From Paenibacillus solanacearum (GTDB lineage Bacteria; Bacillota; Bacilli; Paenibacillales; NBRC-103111), in contig NZ_CAJVAS010000026.1 of assembly GCF_910593845.1 (NCBI RefSeq), positions 1 through 64,000 of the forward strand: 64,000 bases of DNA. The letters are read 5' to 3'. Below the pieces are notes generated by a model. It searched no databases, was not told the origin of the DNA, and was given only the letters and a program-made list of their open reading frames with translations. Below, in pieces: positions 16,550 to 23,415 of the stretch (the stretch's first letter is position 1; each line of letters opens with the position of its first letter). The position numbers and the translations under genes were made by a program.

Positions 16550-17025
16550 ACCATTTCCTCGCTTTTGTACACCCGCTTGGTCATGACCACTTCGGTACCT
16601 TCACCGGTGTGTACTTGAACGTCATCCATGAGCGCCTGCATCAAATAAATGCCGAGACCGCCCACGCGAACTTCATCCAGGCTCTTGCCGAGCAGCGGCT
16701 CCGCCTGACGCGCTTTTTCCGCGAAATCGAAGCTCGGGCCCGAATCTTTGACCGATATGCGCAGCCCGCCCTCGATCCGCTCGAACCGCACTTCCAGCTC
16801 TCCGGGCCGTCCCGGATCGTACGCGTGCACGACGGCATTGTTGCATGCTTCCGCAACCGCTACCTTCATATCCTCGATCTCCTCATAGGAGAAACCGAGC
16901 TTCGAACAAATACCGTATAGCGTCAGCCGAACGAGATCGATAAATTCCGCTTCGGCCGGTACAGTGAGACGAACGACTTGAGATTCACGTGTCATGTTCT
17001 TCGCGTCTATCCTTTCTGTATGCAT
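16546..17025 (-). CDS. rsbW: Anti-sigma-B factor and serine kinase RsbW
   Basis: 159-aa GHKL-fold kinase that binds SigB and phosphorylates RsbV. The N-box EACNNAVVHAY (Glu59, Asn63), the G1 box KDSGPSFD (Asp94) and the G2 loop GGLGIYLMQALMDDV are all intact. The ATG at 17025 overlaps the rsbV stop (TAATG); an internal ATG at 16995 has AGAAAGGA upstream and could also be used. It lies in an rsbV-rsbW-sigB operon behind a sigma-B promoter. Confidence 0.92.
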   Translation of the reverse strand: MHTERIDAKNMTRESQVVRLTVPAEAEFIDLVRLTLYGICSKLGFSYEEIEDMKVAVAEACNNAVVHAYDPGRPGELEVRFERIEGGLRISVKDSGPSFDFAEKARQAEPLLGKSLDEVRVGGLGIYLMQALMDDVQVHTGEGTEVVMTKRVYKSEEMV

Positions 17026-17378
17026 TAATGAATGTTGCTGCTGGAAACAACCGACGTGCCGGCAGGCTGCAGAAACGGCGTAATTCCCGTCAAATCGAAC
17101 AGCCGCTTGATCTTCAAAGGAATTTCCTCCACGGCAAAATGCGCGTTCAGCACATCCCTGGCTTTTAATACCGATACAATCACACCGATGCCCGTACTGT
17201 CAATATACTCCAGCTTCTTCAAATTCAAGAAGAGCTTGCGGCCCGTATCCGCAATGAGCGGATCCAGCGACCGGCGCAATTCCGCCACCTGCGATAAATC
17301 GAGCTCCCCCCCAATCCACACGACGTTCCGATCTTCCTTGCGCATCATATTAATTTGAAAAGACTCGCGCCTTGTCAT
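17025..17378 (-). CDS. rsbV: Anti-anti-sigma-B factor RsbV
   Basis: 117-aa STAS-domain protein. The phospho-acceptor loop LEYIDSTGIGVIVSVLK contains Ser61, the residue phosphorylated by RsbW in this family. When dephosphorylated it binds RsbW and frees SigB. The ATG at 17378 follows GGAGGAG; the upstream extension of the frame crosses the promoter and is not coding. First gene of rsbV-rsbW-sigB; no rsbR/S/T/U genes adjoin it, so the activating phosphatase must be elsewhere. Confidence 0.92.
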   Translation of the reverse strand: MTRRESFQINMMRKEDRNVVWIGGELDLSQVAELRRSLDPLIADTGRKLFLNLKKLEYIDSTGIGVIVSVLKARDVLNAHFAVEEIPLKIKRLFDLTGITPFLQPAGTSVVSSSNIH

Positions 17379-17449
17379 CGCAACTCCTCCTTCAAAATAC
17401 GGCCTGTCTCGTCCGGATTGCCGGGTGCATCCGTTATTGTTTGTATTCA

Positions 17450-17475
17450 TTACCCGCCTATCCGCAGGTTGAAAC
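17450..17475 (-). promoter_or_regulatory. Sigma-B promoter of rsbV-rsbW-sigB
   Basis: On the minus strand GTTTCA (17475-17470), 14-nt spacer, GGGTAA (17455-17450), 72 nt before the rsbV start. It implies positive autoregulation of the operon. Confidence 0.85.
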
Positions 17476-17490
17476 AGCCGGGCCCGATAT

Positions 17491-17985
17491 TTACGATTTG
17501 GCTCCGTTCGCCGCACCGCCTCCGGCACTCTGCGAACGGGGAGACATCGGCCCGGGCTTGTCCTTGGCACGGCGCAGCGAACGCCATAGATCGAGCAGAA
17601 CAGGAACGCTCTGCAGGATGGCGCCGGCCTTGCCTCCCGGCGAGACGGAAGCGCCGCCAGCCTTGCGGATCGTGCCGGCCGCAGCCGTCGAAACCTGCTT
17701 CACCGAGGAGGTCACTTCGCGTACCGCGTCCCCGATATGCTTGACCGAATACATCACGGGATCGAAAGCGTACAGCTTGTTGCGCACATCGACCGCCACT
17801 TCGTTCGTGTGCCGCAGCAGCGTGGTCGCCTCCATGCCGATCGCATGCAGCTGCTGCTGCAGCTCCTTGATGGTGACGCTCGTTTGCGCGAGCGTATTCG
17901 ATACGGTGTGCAGCGTTCGAATTAAATAGACGACAAGAACGATGAACCCGATGGCGGCGACGGCCGCACTGATCTGAATAAGCAT
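17491..17985 (-). CDS. DUF948 (YtxG-like) membrane protein
   Basis: 164-aa protein: one N-terminal membrane helix (ISAAVAAIGFIVLVVYLI), then a helical methyl-accepting-receptor-like region (HTVSNTLAQTSVTIKELQQQLHAIGMEATTLLRHTNEVAVDV, seen as two heptad stretches), then a low-complexity Gly/Ser/Pro tail. This is the DUF948 pattern of YtxG, a sigma-B-dependent general stress protein in B. subtilis. AAGGAGG lies 9 nt before the ATG at 17985; the ATG at 17994 abuts the ribosome site. A sigma-B promoter is upstream and is divergent from the one for dps. Function unknown. Confidence 0.85.
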   Translation of the reverse strand: MLIQISAAVAAIGFIVLVVYLIRTLHTVSNTLAQTSVTIKELQQQLHAIGMEATTLLRHTNEVAVDVRNKLYAFDPVMYSVKHIGDAVREVTSSVKQVSTAAAGTIRKAGGASVSPGGKAGAILQSVPVLLDLWRSLRRAKDKPGPMSPRSQSAGGGAANGAKS

Positions 17986-18025
17986 GGACAACATCCTCCT
18001 TGATCGTAATGGCGTGTCCGCTTTT

Positions 18026-18051
18026 TTACCCTCCCGGCGCCGGACTGAAAC
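18026..18051 (-). promoter_or_regulatory. Sigma-B promoter of the DUF948 gene
   Basis: On the minus strand GTTTCA (18051-18046), 14-nt spacer, GGGTAA (18031-18026), about 41 nt before the start codon. Confidence 0.85.
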
Positions 18052-18083
18052 TTGGCTATCTCGCAAGCTTCACCGGGGCGATC

Positions 18084-18109
18084 GTTTCAGCGGTTGACAG
18101 CCGGGGTAA
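18084..18109 (+). promoter_or_regulatory. Sigma-B promoter of dps
   Basis: GTTTCA (18084-18089), 14-nt spacer, GGGTAA (18104-18109). It is back-to-back with the DUF948 promoter in the same 246-nt gap. Confidence 0.85.
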
Positions 18110-18231
18110 TACAGAGACAAGCAGGCACCGCCAGGCGCTTGCTTTGCAGCGGAAGCCGGAGCGGTCCGTTCGCTCCGGCGGTCCGTCTTAAGTGACCATG
18201 ACACCGAACCAAACACGGGAGGGATTCGACA

Positions 18232-18702
18232 ATGGCAAAACCGATGGAGAAAGCTTCAATCAAAAAGGCCGATCTGCAGCAGCTGCTGAACACGCAGGTT
18301 GCCAACTGGGCGCTGCTGTACATAAAAATTCACCAGTATCACTGGTATGTGAAAGGGCCGCATTTTTATACGCTGCACCAAAAGTTCGAAGAACTGTATA
18401 AAGAAGCGGATCAATATATGGATGAGATCGCGGAACGTATCCTTGCGCTCGGCGGATCGCCGGTATCCACGACGAAAGAGCTGCTGGCTTCGGCGACGAT
18501 CAAGGAGGATAAGCCGGGACTGGACGCGGAGCAAATGGTGACGAAGCTGGTCGACGATTACGAGCGGATGATCAGCGAAATGGGCCACGCGATGGAGGTT
18601 GCAGAAGATCATGGAGACGAGGGGACAGCCGATATGCTGCTCGGCATGCGCTCCAGTCTTGAAACGCATGTGTGGATGCTGAAGTCGTTCCTGGGCCAAT
18701 AA
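18232..18702 (+). CDS. dps: Dps-family DNA-protecting ferritin-like protein
   Basis: 156-aa four-helix protein. The intersubunit ferroxidase residues are present: WALLYIKIHQYHWYVKGPHFYTLHQKF (His in YHWYVKG and HFYTLH) and EADQYMDEIAERI. It forms a dodecamer that oxidises and stores iron and shields DNA. GGGAGGG precedes the ATG. It has its own sigma-B-type promoter, as dps does in B. subtilis. A strong terminator follows and overlaps the end of the convergent acyltransferase gene. Confidence 0.93.
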   Translation: MAKPMEKASIKKADLQQLLNTQVANWALLYIKIHQYHWYVKGPHFYTLHQKFEELYKEADQYMDEIAERILALGGSPVSTTKELLASATIKEDKPGLDAEQMVTKLVDDYERMISEMGHAMEVAEDHGDEGTADMLLGMRSSLETHVWMLKSFLGQ

Positions 18703-18755
18703 GCCGGGCGGGCTTGCATTATGCATACCGCAGCCTTGCAGGCACCGCCCGATCC

Positions 18756-18802
18756 AAACGAAAAGCCGCTCTCCGTATTTACGGAGTTGCGGCTTTTCGT
18801 TT
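18756..18802. terminator. Bidirectional terminator after dps
   Basis: AAACGAAAAGCCGC and CTCCGT (18756-18776) pair with ACGGAG and GCGGCTTTTCGTTT (18781-18802). It overlaps the last eight codons of the convergent acyltransferase gene. Confidence 0.85.
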
Positions 18803-19864
18803 GCCATAGCTCAGCTTGTGCTGCGATGCGGGGACGAGTGTCCGTTTCAACCACGCTTGCAGCGGCCTCTCGATCCACCGGTAGACGAGCAGGCAGAGCA
18901 GCAGGGCAACAATATAGCACAGCGCAACTGTCGCCGGCGCGCCGATCAAGCGCTGCATATGCGCAGCGCTTGCCAGCTTGAGGGAAATGGACAGCGACGG
19001 CAGACTGGCGAGCAGGATGGAATAGGAGGCGTCGCCGCAGGCGGCCAGCGGCTTCATGAACCGGGAGCCGGCCGCCTTCCATTGAACGACTCCGGTCAAG
19101 ATCAAGGCGGAGCCGGCCGTATAGAGCAAATCGATGTAAGGAAAATTCGGGAACCGCAGCTTGAGCTGCCAAAGCGCCGGATACATCGCTGCGCCCGCCA
19201 ACAGCCAGATGAGGCTATTGCCCCGAATATGATTGCGCCGAACTAGATAGGCGACAAGCACACCGGAGAAAAACTCCAGATGAATTTCGCTGAACAAAAA
19301 TTGGAGAAACAACGTGTCCTTCACTTGAATCCATCCGAGCGCATGCAGCACGATCATGGACAGCCAAGAGGAGAACACGGCGACCGCCAGTTTCTCCCGC
19401 AGGACAAAGAGCAGCGAGAAGACGAGATAAAAGCAGATGACATAGCTTAGCGACCAGGCAACGCCCAGAATCGGGGCGTGCGCTTGCGGCCACAGCAGCA
19501 TCGACCGGATGATGACCGAAGGCTCTCGTTCGTACCCAAGCCCGAACGCCGGGTACATGAAGTAGATCGGGACGACGGCGATCATGATCAACCAGTATAG
19601 CGGATACACCCGCAGCAACCGCTTGACCAGGAAAGGCGCCGCCTCCGCCTGCTGCCCGAACCGGTCCCGGTACAGCATGTACATCAAATAGCCGGTCAGG
19701 GCAAAAAAAAATGTGTACGCGCCGGACTTTCCGAGCGAGCTGACGCCAAGAAAATTGTATTCAAAATATTTTTGTCCCATTTGCGATGCGTGAAAAAGCA
19801 TGACGAGCATGACGGCGATCCCGCGCGCCGCCTGTATCGGCACCATTTGCAGCTTTGGTTTCAT
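18779..19864 (-). CDS. Acyltransferase 3 family membrane protein
   Basis: 361-aa polytopic protein with about 10 membrane helices. The N-terminal pattern PIQAARGIAVMLVMLFHASQ carries the conserved arginine and the catalytic-type His of acyltransferase family 3, which O-acylates extracellular glycans or cell-wall components. The ATG at 19864 has GGAG very close and AAGGA 13 nt upstream, so the start is not certain; a TTG at 19918 lacks any ribosome site. No polysaccharide cluster is adjacent, so the acceptor is unknown. Its 3' end is inside the dps terminator. Confidence 0.85.
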   Translation of the reverse strand: MKPKLQMVPIQAARGIAVMLVMLFHASQMGQKYFEYNFLGVSSLGKSGAYTFFFALTGYLMYMLYRDRFGQQAEAAPFLVKRLLRVYPLYWLIMIAVVPIYFMYPAFGLGYEREPSVIIRSMLLWPQAHAPILGVAWSLSYVICFYLVFSLLFVLREKLAVAVFSSWLSMIVLHALGWIQVKDTLFLQFLFSEIHLEFFSGVLVAYLVRRNHIRGNSLIWLLAGAAMYPALWQLKLRFPNFPYIDLLYTAGSALILTGVVQWKAAGSRFMKPLAACGDASYSILLASLPSLSISLKLASAAHMQRLIGAPATVALCYIVALLLCLLVYRWIERPLQAWLKRTLVPASQHKLSYGKRKAATP

Positions 19865-19975
19865 TTCTCCAGGCCATCCTTCTCTTTCTAAATGTATGCG
19901 CCTAGTATCGCACGGCAAGATGAAGAAAAGATGACCTTAAGCTGAAAGGGGCCTTAAAGTTTGCTTAAAATAGGA

Positions 19976-20443
19976 CTACAGCACGACCGGATTGCCTCCA
20001 AAGGAAGGCGCTGCGGGTTGCGCCACAGCAGCCGGCTGTTGCGGCAGTTCAGGCGAGGCCGCGGCCGGTGTGCCGGACGATCCGCCCGTCTGCGCCGCCT
20101 GCTCCATCTTGCTGATGCCCTGGAATACGCCGCCCTCGTCGATAATGAGCGAAGCCGCGTTCGCGTTACCGAACAGCTGGCCCTTGGAAGTAATCGTCAG
20201 CTTGCCTTTGGCCGTCACGTTGCCGTGTACGACGCCGGCGATCACAATATCGCGGGCGGCGATATGCGACTTGACCTTAGCCTGTTCCCCGACGATCACG
20301 TCGCCCTCGCTGCGCACGTCGCCGGTGAGCTGTCCTTCGATCCGGACGCCTGCAGCTGAGCTGATTTTTCCTTCGAACACCGTTCCTTCCCCGATCAACG
20401 TATCGGTCCCATTCGGGTTGATCGTTTGTTTCTTCTTAAACAT
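19976..20443 (-). CDS. Bactofilin (polymer-forming cytoskeletal protein)
   Basis: 155-aa bactofilin. The beta-helical core spans about residues 12-110 with regular repeats such as TLIGEGTVFEGKISSAAGVRIEGQL and KAKVKSH..DIVIAGVVHGNV, followed by a Pro/Ala/Gln-rich tail. Bactofilins self-assemble into nucleotide-free filaments under the membrane and often position wall enzymes. The ATG at 20443 has GGAAGGGG 9 nt upstream. It follows the M23 peptidase gene by 26 nt, a pairing known from other bacteria. Confidence 0.92.
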   Translation of the reverse strand: MFKKKQTINPNGTDTLIGEGTVFEGKISSAAGVRIEGQLTGDVRSEGDVIVGEQAKVKSHIAARDIVIAGVVHGNVTAKGKLTITSKGQLFGNANAASLIIDEGGVFQGISKMEQAAQTGGSSGTPAAASPELPQQPAAVAQPAAPSFGGNPVVL

Positions 20444-20469
20444 TACTTTCATCCCCTTCCATACGGTTG

Positions 20470-21456
20470 CTATTTCAAATAAGGCCGCGGATCGACGCTT
20501 TGCCCTTGTTTCAGCACTTCGTAATGCAGATGCGAACCTGTGCTTCTCCCGGTGGAACCGACAAGGCCGATGTAGTCGCCCTTGCTCACTTTGTCGCCCT
20601 GCGACACCAGTATTTTGTTCAGATGCATGTACCATGTCTTGATCCCGTTCGAATGATCGACGAGAATGTTGTTCCCCCGGCTGTTGTCGTATCCGGTGGA
20701 TTCGACGACGCCGTCCGCCGTCACCTTCACCCTCGTATTCTCGCGCTCGGCGATATCGAGCCCGGAATGAAAGCTGAGCCGAAAGGTGAACGGGTCTTTG
20801 CGGTAGCCGAAAGGCGAGGTGATCGTTCGCGAATCGATCGGCCACATATCCGGCGTAATCCGCTGCAGATGCTGCTTGTGCAGCACTTCTTCGCGCGTCT
20901 GGGCCAAATGCACCTGGAGCTCGCTCATTTGCTCAGTCAATCCCCCGAGCTGTACCATCGTTTCCTCCGACAGCTTGACGATATCCTCCGGCTTGACCGG
21001 AATCATCTCCCCGCCGAGTCCCAGCCCCCTTGAAGCGTAGTCAGAATTCCCGGGGGTTGCCGATGCAACCGCTTGCGAAGGTTCGCCGCCGGTGATCGAG
21101 CGCAAATCTTCTTCGAGCTTTTTGACCTCCTCGATCTTCGTCTGCACCTCCTTGGCCTGCTCGGACAAGCGGATCACCTCGGTTTGCAGCTGCTCGATCG
21201 TCTTATTTTTGACCGCCATCTCCTGCACGAACTGCGAGGTTTTCCCGTTCAGATCGGTCTGCAGCATCATGGCATTGGCCGACAGGCTTTCGATGCGGAG
21301 CCCGTACACGTACAGCGACCAAAGCAGCAGCCCGAGCAGCACTACCGCTGCGCCATATAGGACAAGAGGGGTAAACCGCAATTGTACGACGGGGCGGTGC
21401 GCATTGTCAGGGATGATGACAAATGTCAGTTTGTTCTTTCCCCAATTGAGTTTCAT
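20470..21456 (-). CDS. Membrane-anchored M23 (LytM) peptidase
   Basis: 328-aa protein: short cytoplasmic N-terminus, one membrane helix (LVLYGAAVVLLGLLLWSLYVY), a coiled coil (about residues 70-135) and a C-terminal M23 zinc endopeptidase domain (about 225-325). The metal motifs FHSGLDIA and SHLHYEV are intact, so it should be an active peptidoglycan cross-link hydrolase. GAGGAGAT precedes the ATG at 21456. It is upstream of the bactofilin in one operon; by family precedent the filament would localise it. It may act in cell shape or spore morphogenesis. Confidence 0.92.
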   Translation of the reverse strand: MKLNWGKNKLTFVIIPDNAHRPVVQLRFTPLVLYGAAVVLLGLLLWSLYVYGLRIESLSANAMMLQTDLNGKTSQFVQEMAVKNKTIEQLQTEVIRLSEQAKEVQTKIEEVKKLEEDLRSITGGEPSQAVASATPGNSDYASRGLGLGGEMIPVKPEDIVKLSEETMVQLGGLTEQMSELQVHLAQTREEVLHKQHLQRITPDMWPIDSRTITSPFGYRKDPFTFRLSFHSGLDIAERENTRVKVTADGVVESTGYDNSRGNNILVDHSNGIKTWYMHLNKILVSQGDKVSKGDYIGLVGSTGRSTGSHLHYEVLKQGQSVDPRPYLK

Positions 21457-21651
21457 AACATCTCCTCTGTCTTTGGGCATAAATGCCAATATGTCTTCTT
21501 TCCCTGCATGTATTCTCCATTTTCCCGAAATTCCCTTTCGATTTTTGTCGAACAAGCGAAAAATAGGAAAAAAGTAGCAGAGGAATCTCCCGTAAAAAAT
21601 CGAAAATAGTAGAACTATCGAGGCAATTTTTTACATGAGGGGAGCAAAATA

Positions 21652-22755
21652 ATGAGACTTGCTGGCATCGATTTGGGCAATGACAGCATCAAGATCGTGT
21701 ATGACGGCACGAATGAACCGATTACGGTGCCGAATATCGTGACGCCGGGCTATGACCGGCATATATTCCAGGAGGAGGACGCGCCGCACAAAGCGCTGGA
21801 TGTGACGGTATACAGTCCCGCACTGACGCTGAACAACCGCCGCTGGTTCGTCGGCCAGCTCGCGACGGAGCTGGAGGACAGCAGCGAGCTGGAAGAGACG
21901 GACAACAAGGCGCTGTCCGATCAATCGCTCATCGTCGCACTGACGGCGCTGGCGTACAGCGGGATAACCGCCCCGTCCTACAGCCCTCCCTCCTATTCGC
22001 AGGCCGACGAGGTCGAGCTGGTGATCGGGACGGGGCTGCCGGTACGCACATATGCCAAATACCGCGAGTCGTTCGAACAACGTCTGGTCGGCGAGCATGA
22101 GATCGTCTTCCATTCGACGCCGCAGCTGCACGGCCGCAAGGTGAAGCTGCGCATCCGCAAAGCGGTCGTCTCCATCGAGGGAGCGGCAGCGATATTCAAT
22201 CTGGCCACTCACGATAATTTGCAGGTGCGGGACGAGGAAATTTACGGCGGCGTGATCGGCGTCTGTGAGATCGGGGCCTTAACGACCGATCTACCCGTCA
22301 TTCGGCGCATGGCGATCGACAACCATTTCAGCTACGGCGAACAGATGGGTCTGGCCAATTACTTGGACCCGATCCGGCGCGAGGTCGAGGATCAGTTCGG
22401 GTATGCGTTCCCGAGCCGCGCCAAGCTGGCGCAGCGCATCAAGCAGCGCGAATTCGTCATTCAGCGTATTGGCGAAGGGCAGGCGACGATCAAGCCGATC
22501 GTCGATACGTATTTCTCCCGCGCAGCCGTCCGCATTGTCGATCTGATCAAGAAGCGGTGGAAGAAATGCCCGGACATTCAGTGCTTCTACGTCATCGGCG
22601 GCGGGGCGGCGGCGCTTAAGCCGTACTTGATCGAAGCGGCCGGGCCGGTCAAGCTGCGCTTCGTGCCGGACAGCGAGCTGCAAAACGTGCTCGGGTACGT
22701 CAAGGTAGCCCGCAGCCGGATGAATCAAGGCGCTTTCGCAGAAATGACCAACTAG
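21652..22755 (+). CDS. ParM/StbA-like bacterial actin
   Basis: 367-aa protein of the actin/Hsp70 ATPase fold. Phosphate-1 motif GIDLGNDSIKIVYDG at the N-terminus, a second phosphate motif region GVIGVCEIGALTTDLPVI (about 205-222), and an adenosine-type motif FYVIGGGAAALKPYL (about 320-334) are visible. Such proteins usually segregate plasmids together with a small DNA-binding partner and a centromere; here no ParR-like gene or repeated centromere was seen. It is divergent from the bactofilin-M23 operon, so a chromosomal cytoskeletal role is possible. GAGGGGAG precedes the ATG. Confidence 0.85.
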   Translation: MRLAGIDLGNDSIKIVYDGTNEPITVPNIVTPGYDRHIFQEEDAPHKALDVTVYSPALTLNNRRWFVGQLATELEDSSELEETDNKALSDQSLIVALTALAYSGITAPSYSPPSYSQADEVELVIGTGLPVRTYAKYRESFEQRLVGEHEIVFHSTPQLHGRKVKLRIRKAVVSIEGAAAIFNLATHDNLQVRDEEIYGGVIGVCEIGALTTDLPVIRRMAIDNHFSYGEQMGLANYLDPIRREVEDQFGYAFPSRAKLAQRIKQREFVIQRIGEGQATIKPIVDTYFSRAAVRIVDLIKKRWKKCPDIQCFYVIGGGAAALKPYLIEAAGPVKLRFVPDSELQNVLGYVKVARSRMNQGAFAEMTN

Positions 22756-22758
22756 ACG

Positions 22759-22800
22759 AACGACCCCGCCGGGAGAGGATCCCGTGCGGGGTCGTTCTAT
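22759..22800 (+). terminator. Terminator of the actin-like gene
   Basis: AACGACCCCGC (22759-22769) pairs with GCGGGGTCGTT (22786-22796) and an inner GGGA/TCCC stem; a short T-rich tail follows. Confidence 0.75.
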
Positions 22801-22919
22801 GCTATCCGGCGGACGAGCCGGAGCGAAACCGTGCTTGATGCGACGCATTCACAGCGGAAAGGGGCACGAGAGGCCAGCCGAACCGCGCTACATTACAGTT
22901 CCCCCTTTGGACCCGCGTA

Positions 22920-23174
22920 TTAACTGCCGTTGCCGCTTAATCGCATGCGCTGTCCCGTATGCGGCTTCTTCCTCAGCTCCAACGTCCGAAATCCGTCCTG
23001 CAGCTTCTGATGAATTTCCTGAATTCGCTTCACGTCTTCAAACGAATACTTCCGAACCCCGCCCTTCGTGCGCTCGGGAAAAATAAGCTTGCGCTCCTCG
23101 TAATAGCGGATTTGCCGCTCGGATAATCCGGTTAAGTCCCTCACTACCCCAATGTTCATCACTTTATCTTCCAT
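22920..23174 (-). CDS. Short TnrA-like MerR-family regulator
   Basis: 84-aa DNA-binding protein. The winged helix MNIGVVRDLTGLSERQIRYY plus ERKLIFPERTKGGVRKYSFEDVKRI is very like TnrA, the nitrogen regulator of Bacillus (known motif LTGLSVRQIRYYEERKLI). The C-terminal tail through which TnrA senses feedback-inhibited glutamine synthetase is missing or replaced by a short basic tail (RKKPHTGQRMRL). The ATG at 23174 follows GAGGTG by 6 nt. It is divergent from the amino-acid oxidase operon, whose upstream region holds a perfect TnrA/GlnR box. Likely regulator of that operon; signal unknown. Confidence 0.85.
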   Translation of the reverse strand: MEDKVMNIGVVRDLTGLSERQIRYYEERKLIFPERTKGGVRKYSFEDVKRIQEIHQKLQDGFRTLELRKKPHTGQRMRLSGNGS

Positions 23175-23317
23175 ACCATTCACCTCGTATGTAATGTATA
23201 ATCACAGTAAAAAGACGAACGATGCGATGAAAAGAGATGCTTTTGATTCGTATCTACCCCTCATCTTAGCAAGAGACACCTGATTATTGCAAATATTTTC
23301 GTTCGACAAAAATTTTA

Positions 23318-23334
23318 TGTAAGGAATTCTTACA
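23318..23334. promoter_or_regulatory. TnrA/GlnR-type operator
   Basis: TGTAA-N7-TTACA, a perfect match to the TGTNAN7TNACA box and fully symmetric over 17 bp. A TACGAT box at 23364-23369 would place the operator centre near -50, the position of activating TnrA sites. Confidence 0.75.
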
Positions 23335-23415
23335 CATTTGAAGTCAAAGCAAAAAATCTCTGCTACGATTTACGGTAAAGAGGCGACCCCACTTCACGTA
23401 AAGGAGCAGAGGCGA

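Noticed and set aside
21652..22755. Plasmid partition locus
   Set aside because: A ParM-like protein alone is not enough: no ParR, no centromere iterons and no replication gene are near.
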